Below are positions 1 through 8,816 of a stretch of 64,000 nt of DNA, piece after piece; positions within the stretch are counted from its first letter, which is position 1; every line of letters starts with the position of its first letter. Below the pieces are notes generated by a model. It saw nothing but the letters and a program-made list of their open reading frames with translations, was not told the DNA's origin and made no database searches. The stretch lies in the NCBI GenBank assembly GCA_028689025.1, contig JAQTXA010000005.1, forward strand, positions 62,001-126,000, written 5' to 3'. This DNA comes from Aliarcobacter sp. GTDB taxonomy: Bacteria > Campylobacterota > Campylobacteria > Campylobacterales > Arcobacteraceae. The position numbers were made by a program, and so were the translations under genes.

Positions 1-2
1 GT

Positions 3-905
3 GAAGTTGATTTAGGTGATGCCTCACCTTTCGCTTTGATGGAGAGTGAGAGAGAAGATGGATATTGTTTAGCATGTACAGCAACAATTATTGAAGATGT
101 AGTTATTGAGGCTGATATTGATGTTGATGTAGATGCCAGAAGTATTAAAGTAAAAGATGTTTGGGGAACAGTTATTAAAAGAGAAATGTTAACTCCTAGA
201 ATTCTTGGACTTTGGATTGAATTAGATGAAGAGTTAGATTTTCAAGCAGGACAATATATAAATTATCATGTTCCAGGTTTTGATGAACCAAGAGCATTTT
301 CTCTAGCAAATCAACCAAGCACAGGTAAAATAATAGAGTTAAATATTGGAATTATCCCAGATGGAGAAGCAACTCCTTGGATTCATGGTAATGTAAAAGT
401 TGGAGATAGAAGAAAAATAACTGGACCTTTTGGAAGATTTTTTGTAAAAAGAAGTGCCCAAAAACCAATGATATTTTTTGCAGGTGGTTCAGGACTTTCA
501 AGTCCAAAATCTATGATTTTAGATGAATTGGAAAATGGATGTACATTACCAATTACACTTTTTCATGGAGCAAGAAATGAAGAAGAGTTATATTATTCAC
601 AACTTTTTAAAGATTTAGAGACAAAATATGAAAATTTCAAATATGTACCAGTTTTATCAGATAATAAAAATCCTTTGTGGAGTGGTGAAATTGGATTTAC
701 AAATGTAGTTGCAAAAAAATTATATGATAATCAATTTGCAGGAAATAAAGCTTATTTATGTGGTCCTCCTATGATGAGTGATGCATGTATTACTGCACTT
801 ATGCAAGGAAGATTATTTGAAAAAGATATTCATACTGAAAAATTCTTTTCAAAAGCTGATTTACACAGTGATAAAGTAAAAAGTCCTCTTTTTAAATCTA
901 TATAA
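3..905 (+). CDS. dmpP: Phenol hydroxylase reductase component (P5/DmpP-like), 5' truncated by window edge
   Basis: The reading frame is open from base 3, so the gene starts outside the window. The visible part begins in the plant-type 2Fe-2S domain (GEVDLGDASPFAL, last cluster cysteine in YCLACTA), followed by an FAD-binding domain (RAFSLANQP, the R-x-S/Y motif) and an NAD(P)-binding domain (GGSGLSSPKSM; C-terminal CGPPMM). This is the layout of the NADH reductase that passes electrons to the diiron oxygenase of multicomponent phenol hydroxylases (DmpKLMNOP), which make catechol. The meta-cleavage operon downstream fits. The oxygenase subunits should lie just to the left. A toluene or other diiron monooxygenase reductase is the alternative. 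Confidence 0.88.
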   Translation, partial: EVDLGDASPFALMESEREDGYCLACTATIIEDVVIEADIDVDVDARSIKVKDVWGTVIKREMLTPRILGLWIELDEELDFQAGQYINYHVPGFDEPRAFSLANQPSTGKIIELNIGIIPDGEATPWIHGNVKVGDRRKITGPFGRFFVKRSAQKPMIFFAGGSGLSSPKSMILDELENGCTLPITLFHGARNEEELYYSQLFKDLETKYENFKYVPVLSDNKNPLWSGEIGFTNVVAKKLYDNQFAGNKAYLCGPPMMSDACITALMQGRLFEKDIHTEKFFSKADLHSDKVKSPLFKSI

Positions 906-938
906 AAGATACAATTTTTAAAAATTGTATCTTTTTTT
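906..938 (+). terminator. Intrinsic terminator after the hydroxylase reductase gene
   Basis: A perfect A/T-rich hairpin (AGATACAATTTTT pairing with AAAAATTGTATCT) starts four bases after the stop codon and runs into a T tract. It closes the phenol hydroxylase operon. Confidence 0.85.
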
Positions 939-951
939 ATTCTCTCAAATA

Positions 952-968
952 GCGTAAAATTCGCGACT
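952..968 (+). promoter_or_regulatory. Putative response-regulator site upstream of the TauE-like gene (weak copy)
   Basis: GCGTAA-AATTC-GCGACT: two GCG-starting half-sites exactly 11 bp apart, with a possible -10 (TAAAAT) 9 bp further on. It matches the spacing and orientation of the stronger GCGATT-N5-GCGATT sites in this cluster, but each half-site has mismatches. Confidence 0.45.
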
Positions 969-1010
969 ATAACTTGCTAAAATTGGATTTAAAAACTACA
1001 AGGTTGACTC

Positions 1011-1814
1011 ATGTTAGATATACAAACAATAATTTATTTTTTAGCTTTAGGCTCTTTTGTTGGAGTAGTTTCTGGACTTTTTGGAATAGGTGGTGGTGGA
1101 ATTATTGTTCCTGTATTAACAACAATTTTTCTAGCCCATGGAATTGATGAACATAATGTTGTACACATGGCACTTGGTACTTCAATGGCTATTATAATAA
1201 TAACTTCAATTTCAAGTATAAAAGCTCAACAAAAGAAAAAAGCAATCGTTTGGGATGTTGTTAAAATGATGGCTCCTGGAATTATAATAGGTACATTTTT
1301 AGCAACTTTTATTGCTTCAAAGTTAGACTCTTTTTATCTTTCTATTATTTTTGCTGTTTTTATGTTTTATTCAGCAATTCAAATGTTTATTGGTAAAAAG
1401 CCAAAGCCAGATAGTAAAGTATTCTCAAATAAAACACATTTTTTTTCTGGTGGAATAATTGGTGCCCTATCTTCTTTAGTTTCTATTGGAGGAGGAATTT
1501 TAAGTGTTCCATATTTATTGGTTCAAAATATTGATATAAAAAGAGCAATAGCCACATCTTCTGCTATTGGTTTTCCAATTGCACTTTCTGGAACATTTGG
1601 TTATATAGTAAATGGTTGGGCAAATACTTCAATGGATACTTTAACTCTTGGGTTTGTAAATTTAACTGCTTTTGCTTGTGTTGCATTTGCTAGTTTTTTA
1701 ACTGCACCAATTGGAGTGGCATTAGTTCATAAAATAGATGTAAATTTGATGAAAAAGTTATTCTCTTTGATACCTTTAATATTAAGTATTAGAATGATTT
1801 ATGCTTTGATTTAA
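1011..1814 (+). CDS. TauE/SafE-family membrane permease
   Basis: A 267-residue protein of about eight membrane segments made of two related halves, each with a glycine-rich motif near its start (FGIGGGGIIVPVL at about residue 24 and SIGGGILSVPYLL in the second half). This is the TauE/SafE (DUF81) sulfite/organosulfonate exporter fold. It stands alone between a terminator and a convergent ABC operon, and a copy of the cluster's shared direct repeat lies upstream, which suggests co-regulation with aromatic catabolism. The family has diverse substrates (anions, organic acids), so the substrate here cannot be named. Confidence 0.8.
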   Translation: MLDIQTIIYFLALGSFVGVVSGLFGIGGGGIIVPVLTTIFLAHGIDEHNVVHMALGTSMAIIIITSISSIKAQQKKKAIVWDVVKMMAPGIIIGTFLATFIASKLDSFYLSIIFAVFMFYSAIQMFIGKKPKPDSKVFSNKTHFFSGGIIGALSSLVSIGGGILSVPYLLVQNIDIKRAIATSSAIGFPIALSGTFGYIVNGWANTSMDTLTLGFVNLTAFACVAFASFLTAPIGVALVHKIDVNLMKKLFSLIPLILSIRMIYALI

Positions 1815-1826
1815 AATAGAACAATT

Positions 1827-1856
1827 AAAGTTTATAATATGAGTATTATAAACTTT
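1827..1856. terminator. Bidirectional terminator between convergent genes
   Basis: A perfect inverted repeat (AAAGTTTATAATA / TATTATAAACTTT, 4-nt loop) lies between the ends of the TauE gene and livM, with A/T-rich flanks on both sides. Confidence 0.75.
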
Positions 1857-1876
1857 AAAAGTATTTGATAGTAGAT

Positions 1877-2881
1877 TTATTTCTCTTTAACGTGTCTCTT
1901 AATTGCAAAAAGATGTATATTAAAACGGCTTTTAATTAATCCCCATAATCCTTGAGGATATTTAATCATTACAATAATTGTAAATAATCCTAGAATAATT
2001 AAATACCAAGTACCAAATCCATTAAGAGTTTCTCTTAATGTAAAATAAACAATAGTACCAATAATTGGCCCTTCAATTGTACCAATTCCCCCAATTACAA
2101 CAATAAAAAACATAATTACTGTCCAATCAATAGAAAAAGCAGCTTCAGGTGATACTCTTAATTTTGTAATAAAAATTAATGCTCCTGCCATTCCACATCC
2201 AAAGGCTGAAATTAGATAAACAAGTAGTTTTACTTTTTTAACTTTTATTCCTAAACTTTCAGATGCCACTTCACTATCTCTAACAGCTGTTAGTGATAAT
2301 CCATATTTAGATTTTAAAATATAATTCACAAGTAAAACAGAACCAATACCTATAAAAATAGCAAACCAAAGAGTCATTGACTCTCTCCACCAAGTAGAAA
2401 TTCCACTCATTGTTTTTGTAATAGATAATCCAGAACCACCACCTAACCAAGATACATTTGAAAATAGCAATCTAAATGTTTCTGCTAATACCCAAGTTCC
2501 CACGGCAAAATAAGCGCCTTTAAGTCTAAATGCAACTTTAGAAACTCCAAAAGCAACAATAAGCGAAACAACACCAGCAATTGGAATAACTAAAAATGGA
2601 TTTAATCCTAATTTATAAGAAAAAATCACTAAAGTATAAGCACCAATTCCAATAAATAATTGTTGTCCAACAGATAATAATCCACCATACCCTGCAAGTA
2701 AATTCCACATTTGAGCCAATGCTAAAATATATAAAAATTCAGTTATTCTTCTTACATCTGCTCGATCTAACCACCAAGCTGTAGTTATTAAAAATATTAT
2801 AAAAAAAACAGTAAAAATACTAAAGGCATAAGTGAGTTTATTTCCCCTTGTAATTTCATATTTACTTAAAAAAGATTCCAT
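1877..2881 (-). CDS. livM: Branched-chain-type ABC transporter permease LivM
   Basis: A 334-residue polytopic protein with typical LivM features: about nine or ten membrane segments, the AGYGGLLSVGQQLFIGIGAY segment near residue 65, and the cytoplasmic EAA-like loop VRDSEVASESLGI that contacts the ATPase. Its start overlaps the stop of livH, so the two are translationally coupled. It is the last gene of the importer operon (binding protein, LivG, LivF, LivH, LivM). Such HAAT-family importers in aromatic clusters often carry aromatic acids or related compounds instead of amino acids. Here that is an inference from position. Confidence 0.9.
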   Translation of the reverse strand: MESFLSKYEITRGNKLTYAFSIFTVFFIIFLITTAWWLDRADVRRITEFLYILALAQMWNLLAGYGGLLSVGQQLFIGIGAYTLVIFSYKLGLNPFLVIPIAGVVSLIVAFGVSKVAFRLKGAYFAVGTWVLAETFRLLFSNVSWLGGGSGLSITKTMSGISTWWRESMTLWFAIFIGIGSVLLVNYILKSKYGLSLTAVRDSEVASESLGIKVKKVKLLVYLISAFGCGMAGALIFITKLRVSPEAAFSIDWTVIMFFIVVIGGIGTIEGPIIGTIVYFTLRETLNGFGTWYLIILGLFTIIVMIKYPQGLWGLIKSRFNIHLFAIKRHVKEK

Positions 2882-3753
2882 TATTTTCCCTTCGTCTTTG
2901 GAAATAATCCATTTGGTTTAAACATTAGGATTATAAAAAAAGTGATATGTCCAGCTAAAATTCCCCAACCAGGATCAAAATTTGAACCAACAGTTTGAGC
3001 AATTCCTAGAATTATTCCTCCAATTAAAGTTCCCCAAAATGAGCCAAGACCCCCAATGATTACAACTTCAAAGGCGTATAATAGTTGTAAAGGACCAGCT
3101 GATGGATCAAAATTTGTACGAATTGCCATTAAAACTCCTGCAATTGCTGTAACTCCAAGAGCTAAACCCATAGCCATTCCATAAATGTGTTTTGTATTAA
3201 TTCCCATTAGCTCAGATGTAACATGATCATCAGAAGTTGCACGGAAACATCTTCCTAAACGTGTTTTATAAAATATAATTTGTAAAGTAACAATAACAGC
3301 AATTGCTATAATAATTGTAATTAAAGGGAAAACACCAATGGCAATATTATCACCTAATGAAATACTTGCAACTTCTACAACTCCTGCATTTAATCCTCTA
3401 GAGTCTGCTGAAAATATCTCTAAAAGTAAATTTTGAATAATAATTGACATACCAAAGGTAACAAGTAAAGGAGATAAAATATTTTCTCCTAATGTTTTAT
3501 TTAATACTAATCTTTGTAAAACATATCCAAAAATTGCCATTATTGGAACAATTAATAAAATCATATAAAAAGGATTTATTTGTAGAGGCTGAACAACTGC
3601 AAATGCAAGAAATGCAGCCAAAATAATAAAATCACCATGGGCCATATTAATAAGTCTCATTACTCCAAATGATAAAGATAGACCTGTGGCAAAAAGTGCA
3701 TATATTCCACCAAGTAATATACCTTGGGTTATAACATTAATCCATTCAATCAT
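2881..3753 (-). CDS. livH: Branched-chain-type ABC transporter permease LivH
   Basis: 290 residues, strongly hydrophobic, with the LivH N-terminal pattern GILLGGIYALFATGLSLSFG followed by MRLINMAHGDF, and the cytoplasmic loop RATSDDHVTSELMGIN. Forms the membrane channel with LivM. Its start is two bases downstream of the livF stop, and its end overlaps livM, so all permease and ATPase genes are tightly coupled. Confidence 0.92.
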   Translation of the reverse strand: MIEWINVITQGILLGGIYALFATGLSLSFGVMRLINMAHGDFIILAAFLAFAVVQPLQINPFYMILLIVPIMAIFGYVLQRLVLNKTLGENILSPLLVTFGMSIIIQNLLLEIFSADSRGLNAGVVEVASISLGDNIAIGVFPLITIIIAIAVIVTLQIIFYKTRLGRCFRATSDDHVTSELMGINTKHIYGMAMGLALGVTAIAGVLMAIRTNFDPSAGPLQLLYAFEVVIIGGLGSFWGTLIGGIILGIAQTVGSNFDPGWGILAGHITFFIILMFKPNGLFPKTKGK

Positions 3754-3755
3754 AT

Positions 3756-4454
3756 TTATACTCCAAAATAAGCTGCTGATATTTCATCGTGAGATAATTC
3801 ATCAGGTTTTCCGTGTAATGTTACTTTTCCTTCTTGAAAACAGTAAACCCTATCAGAAACTTTCATAGCTTGGTTTATGTCTTGTTCTACAATTACAATA
3901 CAAATTCCTTGTTTTTTAATCTGTGGGAAAATTGCATAAATATCACGAACAATTACGGGGGCTAGTCCTAAAGATATTTCATCACAAAGTAGAATCTTAG
4001 GATTCGACATTAAACCACGTCCAATTGCAACCATTTGTTGCTGACCTCCTGATAGGGCAGTTCCAGGACTATTTCGTCTCTCTTTTAAAATTGGAAAAAG
4101 TTCATAAATTTTTTCTAAATTCCATTCACCTTCTCTTTTTGATTCTGCACCCATAAGTAAATTTTCTTCAACTGTTAGACTTGGAAAAAGTTTTCTACCC
4201 TCAGGAACCAATGCAATTCCTAATTTATTTATAACATCAGAGGATAACCCACCAATATTTTTATCATCAAAAGTAATTGAACTATTTTTAACACTAATTA
4301 CACCCATTATAGATTTTAAAAAAGTAGATTTTCCAGCTCCATTTGAGCCAATTATTGCAACAGTTTCTCCAACATTTAGCTGAAAATCAATACCAAATAA
4401 TGCTTGAAAATCACCATATTTTGCAATAAGATTTTTACATGTTAAGATACTCAT
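3756..4454 (-). CDS. livF: ABC transporter ATPase LivF
   Basis: A 232-residue ATPase: Walker A GSNGAGKSTF near residue 37, Q-loop, signature LSGGQQQMVAIGRGLM, Walker B ILLCDEISLGLAP and H-loop VIVEQD. The IVEQD ending and short length are typical of LivF as opposed to LivG. Overlaps livG by one base. Drives import with LivG. Confidence 0.93.
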   Translation of the reverse strand: MSILTCKNLIAKYGDFQALFGIDFQLNVGETVAIIGSNGAGKSTFLKSIMGVISVKNSSITFDDKNIGGLSSDVINKLGIALVPEGRKLFPSLTVEENLLMGAESKREGEWNLEKIYELFPILKERRNSPGTALSGGQQQMVAIGRGLMSNPKILLCDEISLGLAPVIVRDIYAIFPQIKKQGICIVIVEQDINQAMKVSDRVYCFQEGKVTLHGKPDELSHDEISAAYFGV

Positions 4455-5173
4455 TAGGCATCAATCCCCATGTACACTTCTTTTACTTCAGGACTATTCA
4501 TAACCATTTGAGGGTCTCCTTCTATAAGCATTTCTCCAAAATTTATCGCAATTAAACGATCAACAACTGATAATAATGCATGTACTATATGTTCTATCCA
4601 AATAATAGATACACCTTTTTTACGTATTTTTTGAATTAATTCAATTAATTCATGAACTTCATGTTCAGTTAATCCCCCCGCAATTTCATCAAGAAGTAAA
4701 ATTTTAGGTTGTGTAGCCATTGCTTTTGCAAGTTCTAATCTTTTACGTTCAAGTAAAGATAAAGTTCCAGCTAGTGCTTCTGCTTTATTTATTAATCCCG
4801 TTTCTTCTAAGACATAAAGGGCTAACTCTTCTGCTTGTTTTTCTGAATAGTTATTACCAAAAACAGCACCAACTAAAACATTTTCAAAAACGCTCATCCC
4901 TTCAAAAGGATGGGGAATTTGATATGTTCTTCCAAATCCTTCTATACATCTTTGTGCTGGACTTAAAGATAAAATACTTTTACCATTTAATAATATATCT
5001 CCACTATCTGGAGTTATATCACCAGAAACTAGATTAAAAAGGGTTGTTTTTCCTGCACCATTTGGTCCTAAAATTCCTATTGCTTCACCTTCTTTTAAAT
5101 CAAAAGACAAATTATTTGTAACTTTAAGAGAACCAAAATTTTTGGAAACATTTTGTACTGATAATAAACTCAA
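4454..5173 (-). CDS. livG: ABC transporter ATPase LivG
   Basis: A 239-residue ATPase with Walker A GPNGAGKTTLF, the LivG-type insertion around FGRTYQIPHPFEGMSVFENV, Walker B ILLLDEIAGGL and switch IIWIEH. The signature is unusual: the usual LSGG core reads LSLLERKRLELAKAM, a known LivG-subfamily variant (LxxxxxRxLE). First of the four coupled membrane-complex genes, separated from the binding-protein gene by a hairpin with a T tract. Confidence 0.92.
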   Translation of the reverse strand: MSLLSVQNVSKNFGSLKVTNNLSFDLKEGEAIGILGPNGAGKTTLFNLVSGDITPDSGDILLNGKSILSLSPAQRCIEGFGRTYQIPHPFEGMSVFENVLVGAVFGNNYSEKQAEELALYVLEETGLINKAEALAGTLSLLERKRLELAKAMATQPKILLLDEIAGGLTEHEVHELIELIQKIRKKGVSIIWIEHIVHALLSVVDRLIAINFGEMLIEGDPQMVMNSPEVKEVYMGIDA

Positions 5174-5192
5174 AAAGACTCCTATTAAATTG

Positions 5193-5233
5193 ATTAAAAA
5201 AATCCATAATCTAGTAAAACTATATTATGGATT
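5193..5233 (-). terminator. Attenuating terminator between binding-protein gene and livG
   Basis: Read on the minus strand, AATCCATAAT pairs perfectly with ATTATGGATT and a run of T follows. It sits inside an otherwise continuous operon (binding protein then livGFHM), so it probably acts as a partial terminator that keeps binding-protein mRNA in excess over the membrane components. A processing or stabilising hairpin is the alternative. Confidence 0.7.
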
Positions 5234-5259
5234 TAAAGATTATTTTAAAAATATTTATA

Positions 5260-6549
5260 CTAGTTAATAGGTTTTAATTTACCTTGCACTGCAATATCTT
5301 TAGCTTGTGAATTTTCTACAATAATAAGTTCTAAGTTTTTATCTTTTCTTTCCCATTGTCCTGATACTAATGGTGTTTTACTAATATTTGGAACTGGACC
5401 TGTTTTAAAATTTACATTTCCAACAATTGATTTATAGTTAGTTTTTGCAATTGCATCTCTAATAGCTTCTGGATTTCCTGGCCCTTTTGAACGTTTTAAT
5501 GCATCAATTGCAACTTCAAATAAAGCATGTTTAAATCCAAGAGGCATTGACCATTGTTTTCCTGTTGCTTTTGTGTATGCACTTGCAAGTTGTGCTGATG
5601 ATTGTCCTGTTAATCCTGATGAATATGGATGTTCAGGAGACCACCAAACTTCAACACTTAATTTGTCAGCTCTATCTCCAAACGGAGCAATTGCCATTGG
5701 GAATTCACTAGCTTTTGCAACAGTTACAATTTTTGGATTAAATCCTTGTTGACCTGCTTGATTCCAGAAGTTTGCAAAATCAGGAGGTGGAATTACACCT
5801 GTCACTATCTCAACACCTTGTTTTTTAAATTCATAGATATATGAAGAGAAATCACTTGAAGGAGATTGGTATCTTCCTAAATCAACAACTTTAAATCCTT
5901 TTTCTTTTAATACAGGAGGGAAACCTCTTTCTTTATCTCCCCATGCATTTCCATCTGAATCGTTAGGGAAAAGTACACCTACAACTTTATTCGTAGGAAT
6001 TTGTTCCCAAAGATTTGTATATGAACCTATAATATCTTCAAGTCCCCAGAAAAAGTGATATGTCCATTCAAATCCCTCTTTTGGATCTCCACCACGACCG
6101 AAAAAATGTGGTTGCCAAGGTGTATCTGTTGTGATACAAGGAACTCCATTTAACTCACATTGATCAGCAACAGGATTTGTAGTTGCAGGCGTACTAGCAG
6201 CAATTACAATATCAACCTTATCTTTTAGTATTAACTCAGAAGCAACTTCAGATGCACGGTTTGAATTAGATTGACTATCCTTATAGATTATTTCTACAGC
6301 ATAAGTATTTCCATTAATAGTAATACCATCTTTTAGTGATTCTCTAACTTGTTTTAATGTAAATTCATCAGGCTCAGCAAATATTGCTAAAGGTCCAGTT
6401 TGAGGACTTACATAACCGATTTTAAAAACTTTGTTTTTGTCCGATGCAAAAAGAATAGTGGTATTTAAAAGTGCGATACCACTAATTGCTGCTCCACTTA
6501 ATTTTTTTAAAGCTTCCCTTCTAGGTAATGACATAATATTGTTGTTCAT
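5260..6549 (-). CDS. Periplasmic substrate-binding protein of the LivK/HAAT family, Tat-type signal
   Basis: A 429-residue Peripla_BP_6-type protein. The N-terminus has a twin-arginine motif (LPRREALKKL) before a hydrophobic stretch, so export by Tat is likely. The mature part opens with KIGYVSPQTGPLA, the usual start of this fold, and keeps the AASTPATTNPVADQ ligand-loop region. At this length it resembles the longer binding proteins linked to aromatic and other non-amino-acid ligands. It heads the importer operon. A GCGATT direct repeat lies 63 bp upstream of the start codon. The ligand is not known. Confidence 0.88.
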   Translation of the reverse strand: MNNNIMSLPRREALKKLSGAAISGIALLNTTILFASDKNKVFKIGYVSPQTGPLAIFAEPDEFTLKQVRESLKDGITINGNTYAVEIIYKDSQSNSNRASEVASELILKDKVDIVIAASTPATTNPVADQCELNGVPCITTDTPWQPHFFGRGGDPKEGFEWTYHFFWGLEDIIGSYTNLWEQIPTNKVVGVLFPNDSDGNAWGDKERGFPPVLKEKGFKVVDLGRYQSPSSDFSSYIYEFKKQGVEIVTGVIPPPDFANFWNQAGQQGFNPKIVTVAKASEFPMAIAPFGDRADKLSVEVWWSPEHPYSSGLTGQSSAQLASAYTKATGKQWSMPLGFKHALFEVAIDALKRSKGPGNPEAIRDAIAKTNYKSIVGNVNFKTGPVPNISKTPLVSGQWERKDKNLELIIVENSQAKDIAVQGKLKPIN

Positions 6550-6611
6550 GATTAATCCTTTTAATTTGTTTTACGATTTATCTTAGGCACAGAAGGATTA
6601 TTACAAAATGT

Positions 6612-6628
6612 AATCGCTTCTTAATCGC
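6612..6628 (-). promoter_or_regulatory. Response-regulator site upstream of the importer operon
   Basis: On the minus strand: GCGATT-AAGAA-GCGATT, then 8 bp, then a TAATAA -10 element. No good -35 is present; the direct repeat takes its place, as at class-II activated promoters. Confidence 0.7.
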
Positions 6629-6690
6629 AAATTAAGGGAAAATTAATTTTAAGTAATTTTTATTAGAAAGTAGGTAGAACAGAATAGAGC

Positions 6691-7449
6691 TTATAAAAGT
6701 TCTATTCTATATCCTGTATTATTTTGGTTAGTAATTAAGTCTTTGTGAATTTTATTTCTAAGTCTAAATAATACAGACCTAAAAGCTGCATAACCAGCTG
6801 GTTCATCTTGCCAAATAGCATATTCAAGTTGATCTTGAGAGATTTTTTGCCCTGGTGTTTTACATAGGGTTTTGATAATATCTGTCTCTTTATTTGTAAG
6901 TTTTACTACATCATCTCCATAATATAGAATCTCTTTTTCTTTATCAAATAAATAGCCATATTTTAGTTTGATAGTTCTTGATTTTGATTCTTCATTTAGA
7001 GTTAATTTATGTTCTAAAGTTTTGTTAATATTTTTCATTGATTCATAATTTAAACTTTTTAAATAGTCCTCATTAGCTTTTTTTAAAGCCAACTCAATAG
7101 TAGCAAAAAGAGTATTTTTTTTATAAGGTTTTACCAAATAGCCATAGGCAAAAGTTTCTGATGCTTCTCGAATTGTTGCTAATTCAGAGTTAGCAGTTAA
7201 AAAAATCACAGGTACATAAGGCATTGTTTTCTTTAGCTCTTTGGCTAATTCTATACCAGTAGTTGGACCTTGAAGATAAATATCCATAAGAATTAAATCA
7301 GGAATTACATTGTTTGATAAAATTTCCATAGTTTTACATCTATTATATGTAATACCTAAAGTTTCATACCCTAATTCATACAATATTTCTTGTAAATTTA
7401 AAGCTATTATTGGTTCATCTTCTACAATTAATATTTTATACTTTTTCAT
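6691..7449 (-). CDS. Two-component response regulator with winged-helix output domain
   Basis: 252 residues. The receiver domain has the acidic pair in IVEDEP (about residue 10), phospho-acceptor Asp56 in LILMDIYLQG, conserved Thr in FLTAN and Lys in YLVKPYKK. A linker leads to a C-terminal Trans_reg_C-like winged helix (LTNKETDIIKTLCKTPGQ; ending FRLRNKIHKDLITN...GYRIELL). Its start overlaps the kinase gene's stop by four bases. OmpR-type domains bind direct repeats about 11 bp apart, exactly the spacing of the repeat found before six units in this cluster, so it is the best candidate for their activator. It replaces the DmpR/XylR-type regulators usual for phenol operons. Confidence 0.88.
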   Translation of the reverse strand: MKKYKILIVEDEPIIALNLQEILYELGYETLGITYNRCKTMEILSNNVIPDLILMDIYLQGPTTGIELAKELKKTMPYVPVIFLTANSELATIREASETFAYGYLVKPYKKNTLFATIELALKKANEDYLKSLNYESMKNINKTLEHKLTLNEESKSRTIKLKYGYLFDKEKEILYYGDDVVKLTNKETDIIKTLCKTPGQKISQDQLEYAIWQDEPAGYAAFRSVLFRLRNKIHKDLITNQNNTGYRIELL

Positions 7450-8699
7450 ACTTCCTCCTTTTGTGGGAATATAATATTACATTCCAAACCTTTATTAATT
7501 TTAAAGTCTATTTTCCCATGTAATTGGAAATCAACAATTGAATAAATTAATTGTAATCCAATTGAATCTCTTTTTTGTAGGCTTGTTATATCTATTTGAT
7601 TATCTCCATTATCCCTAATTTTTATATTAATATTCTCATCAATTTTATTTATATGGATGCATAATAAATTTTTCCTATTCTCTTCAAAAGCATATTTTAA
7701 AGAATTAACACACAATTCATGTAAAATCATTCCAACTTGAATACATCTATTAGCTGAAAAAATAAGATTATCAATATCTAAATCAACATCTAATTTTGTA
7801 TTTTGAGAAATATATAACTCTTTTATATCTTGAACTAATTTTTTTATATAATCTTGTACGTTTATGTGTGCTAAATTTTCACCAAGATATAAAAATTCAT
7901 GAACTAAAGCCATAGTATGAATTCTACTTCTACTTTGTTTCATTGCATTTTTGAAGTTTATATCATCACTTCTTCTTGCTTGCATATTTAGTAGAGATGA
8001 AATAATCTCCATATTATTTTTAACTCTGTGATGTATCTCTTTTAATAAAATCTCTTTTTCATCTAAAGATTTTTGTAAGGCTAGATTAATATTTGTGATA
8101 TTATTTTTATCTTCAAGTCTTTGGGTAATATCTCTTGCAAATGCACAAATATAAACTTTTCCATCAAAGGTAAATGCATGACCTGAAACTTCAACTGGAT
8201 AAATTGTTCCATCTTTTCTTTTATGAGTACTTTCTAATCTCCAATTTTCAGTATTTTTTATATCTTGCATACATTGTATTGCACCAGCTCTATCAAAAGA
8301 TGGATCAATATCCTCTAAATACATATCAGTAAACTCTTCTTTTGTATAACCTTCTTGTCTACAAGTTGATTCGTTTACATATAAAAATTTTCCATCTAAA
8401 CTTAACCAATGAATTGAATCAACAGAATTATCAAGGGAAAATTCATAAGGAGCAATTCTATTTAAGTCTTTTCTTTTTAGCTCATTATATGAGGTATCTA
8501 TTTTTTTTAAAACTTTTTCCATATTGTTTATTATTATGTACAAAATCATTCCTGTCATAATCATAAATAATATAGCAAGGGTAAATGGACCTTGTTTTGA
8601 CATATCATTATTTACATGAAAAATTTGTACTAATTTATCAATAGAAATAACTCCTAATATTCCAATAATTATAAAAGTGAGTGAGAATTTTTTTGCCAT
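7446..8699 (-). CDS. PAS-domain sensor histidine kinase (HisKA_2 type)
   Basis: 417 residues: two N-terminal membrane helices (about 5-24 and 39-58) with almost no periplasmic loop, one PAS domain (about 90-200, ending FARDITQR), then a HisKA_2 dimerisation domain with phospho-acceptor His in KEIHHRVKNNMEIISSLL (His223/224) and an ATPase domain (N box LHELCVNSLKYAFEE, G box DNGDNQ). The small periplasmic part suggests that the PAS domain or the membrane senses the signal, possibly an aromatic substrate. It is coupled to the response-regulator gene by a 4-bp overlap and divergent from mdh. Confidence 0.88.
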   Translation of the reverse strand: MAKKFSLTFIIIGILGVISIDKLVQIFHVNNDMSKQGPFTLAILFMIMTGMILYIIINNMEKVLKKIDTSYNELKRKDLNRIAPYEFSLDNSVDSIHWLSLDGKFLYVNESTCRQEGYTKEEFTDMYLEDIDPSFDRAGAIQCMQDIKNTENWRLESTHKRKDGTIYPVEVSGHAFTFDGKVYICAFARDITQRLEDKNNITNINLALQKSLDEKEILLKEIHHRVKNNMEIISSLLNMQARRSDDINFKNAMKQSRSRIHTMALVHEFLYLGENLAHINVQDYIKKLVQDIKELYISQNTKLDVDLDIDNLIFSANRCIQVGMILHELCVNSLKYAFEENRKNLLCIHINKIDENINIKIRDNGDNQIDITSLQKRDSIGLQLIYSIVDFQLHGKIDFKINKGLECNIIFPQKEEV

Positions 8700-8760
8700 T
8701 TTTTTTCTTATAAATAATTTGTGTGAAGTATAACATAATCAAAAAATTTAAAAAAACTCT

Positions 8761-8777
8761 GCGATTAGAAAGCGATT
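8761..8777 (+). promoter_or_regulatory. Response-regulator site upstream of mdh
   Basis: A perfect copy, GCGATT-AGAAA-GCGATT, followed within 5-8 bp by TATATAG as the -10, and 40 bp before the GTG start codon. Located in the divergent region between the sensor kinase and mdh. Confidence 0.75.
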
Positions 8778-8816
8778 GGATTTATATAGCATTTCAAAAA
8801 ATAAAAAAGGAGAGAT

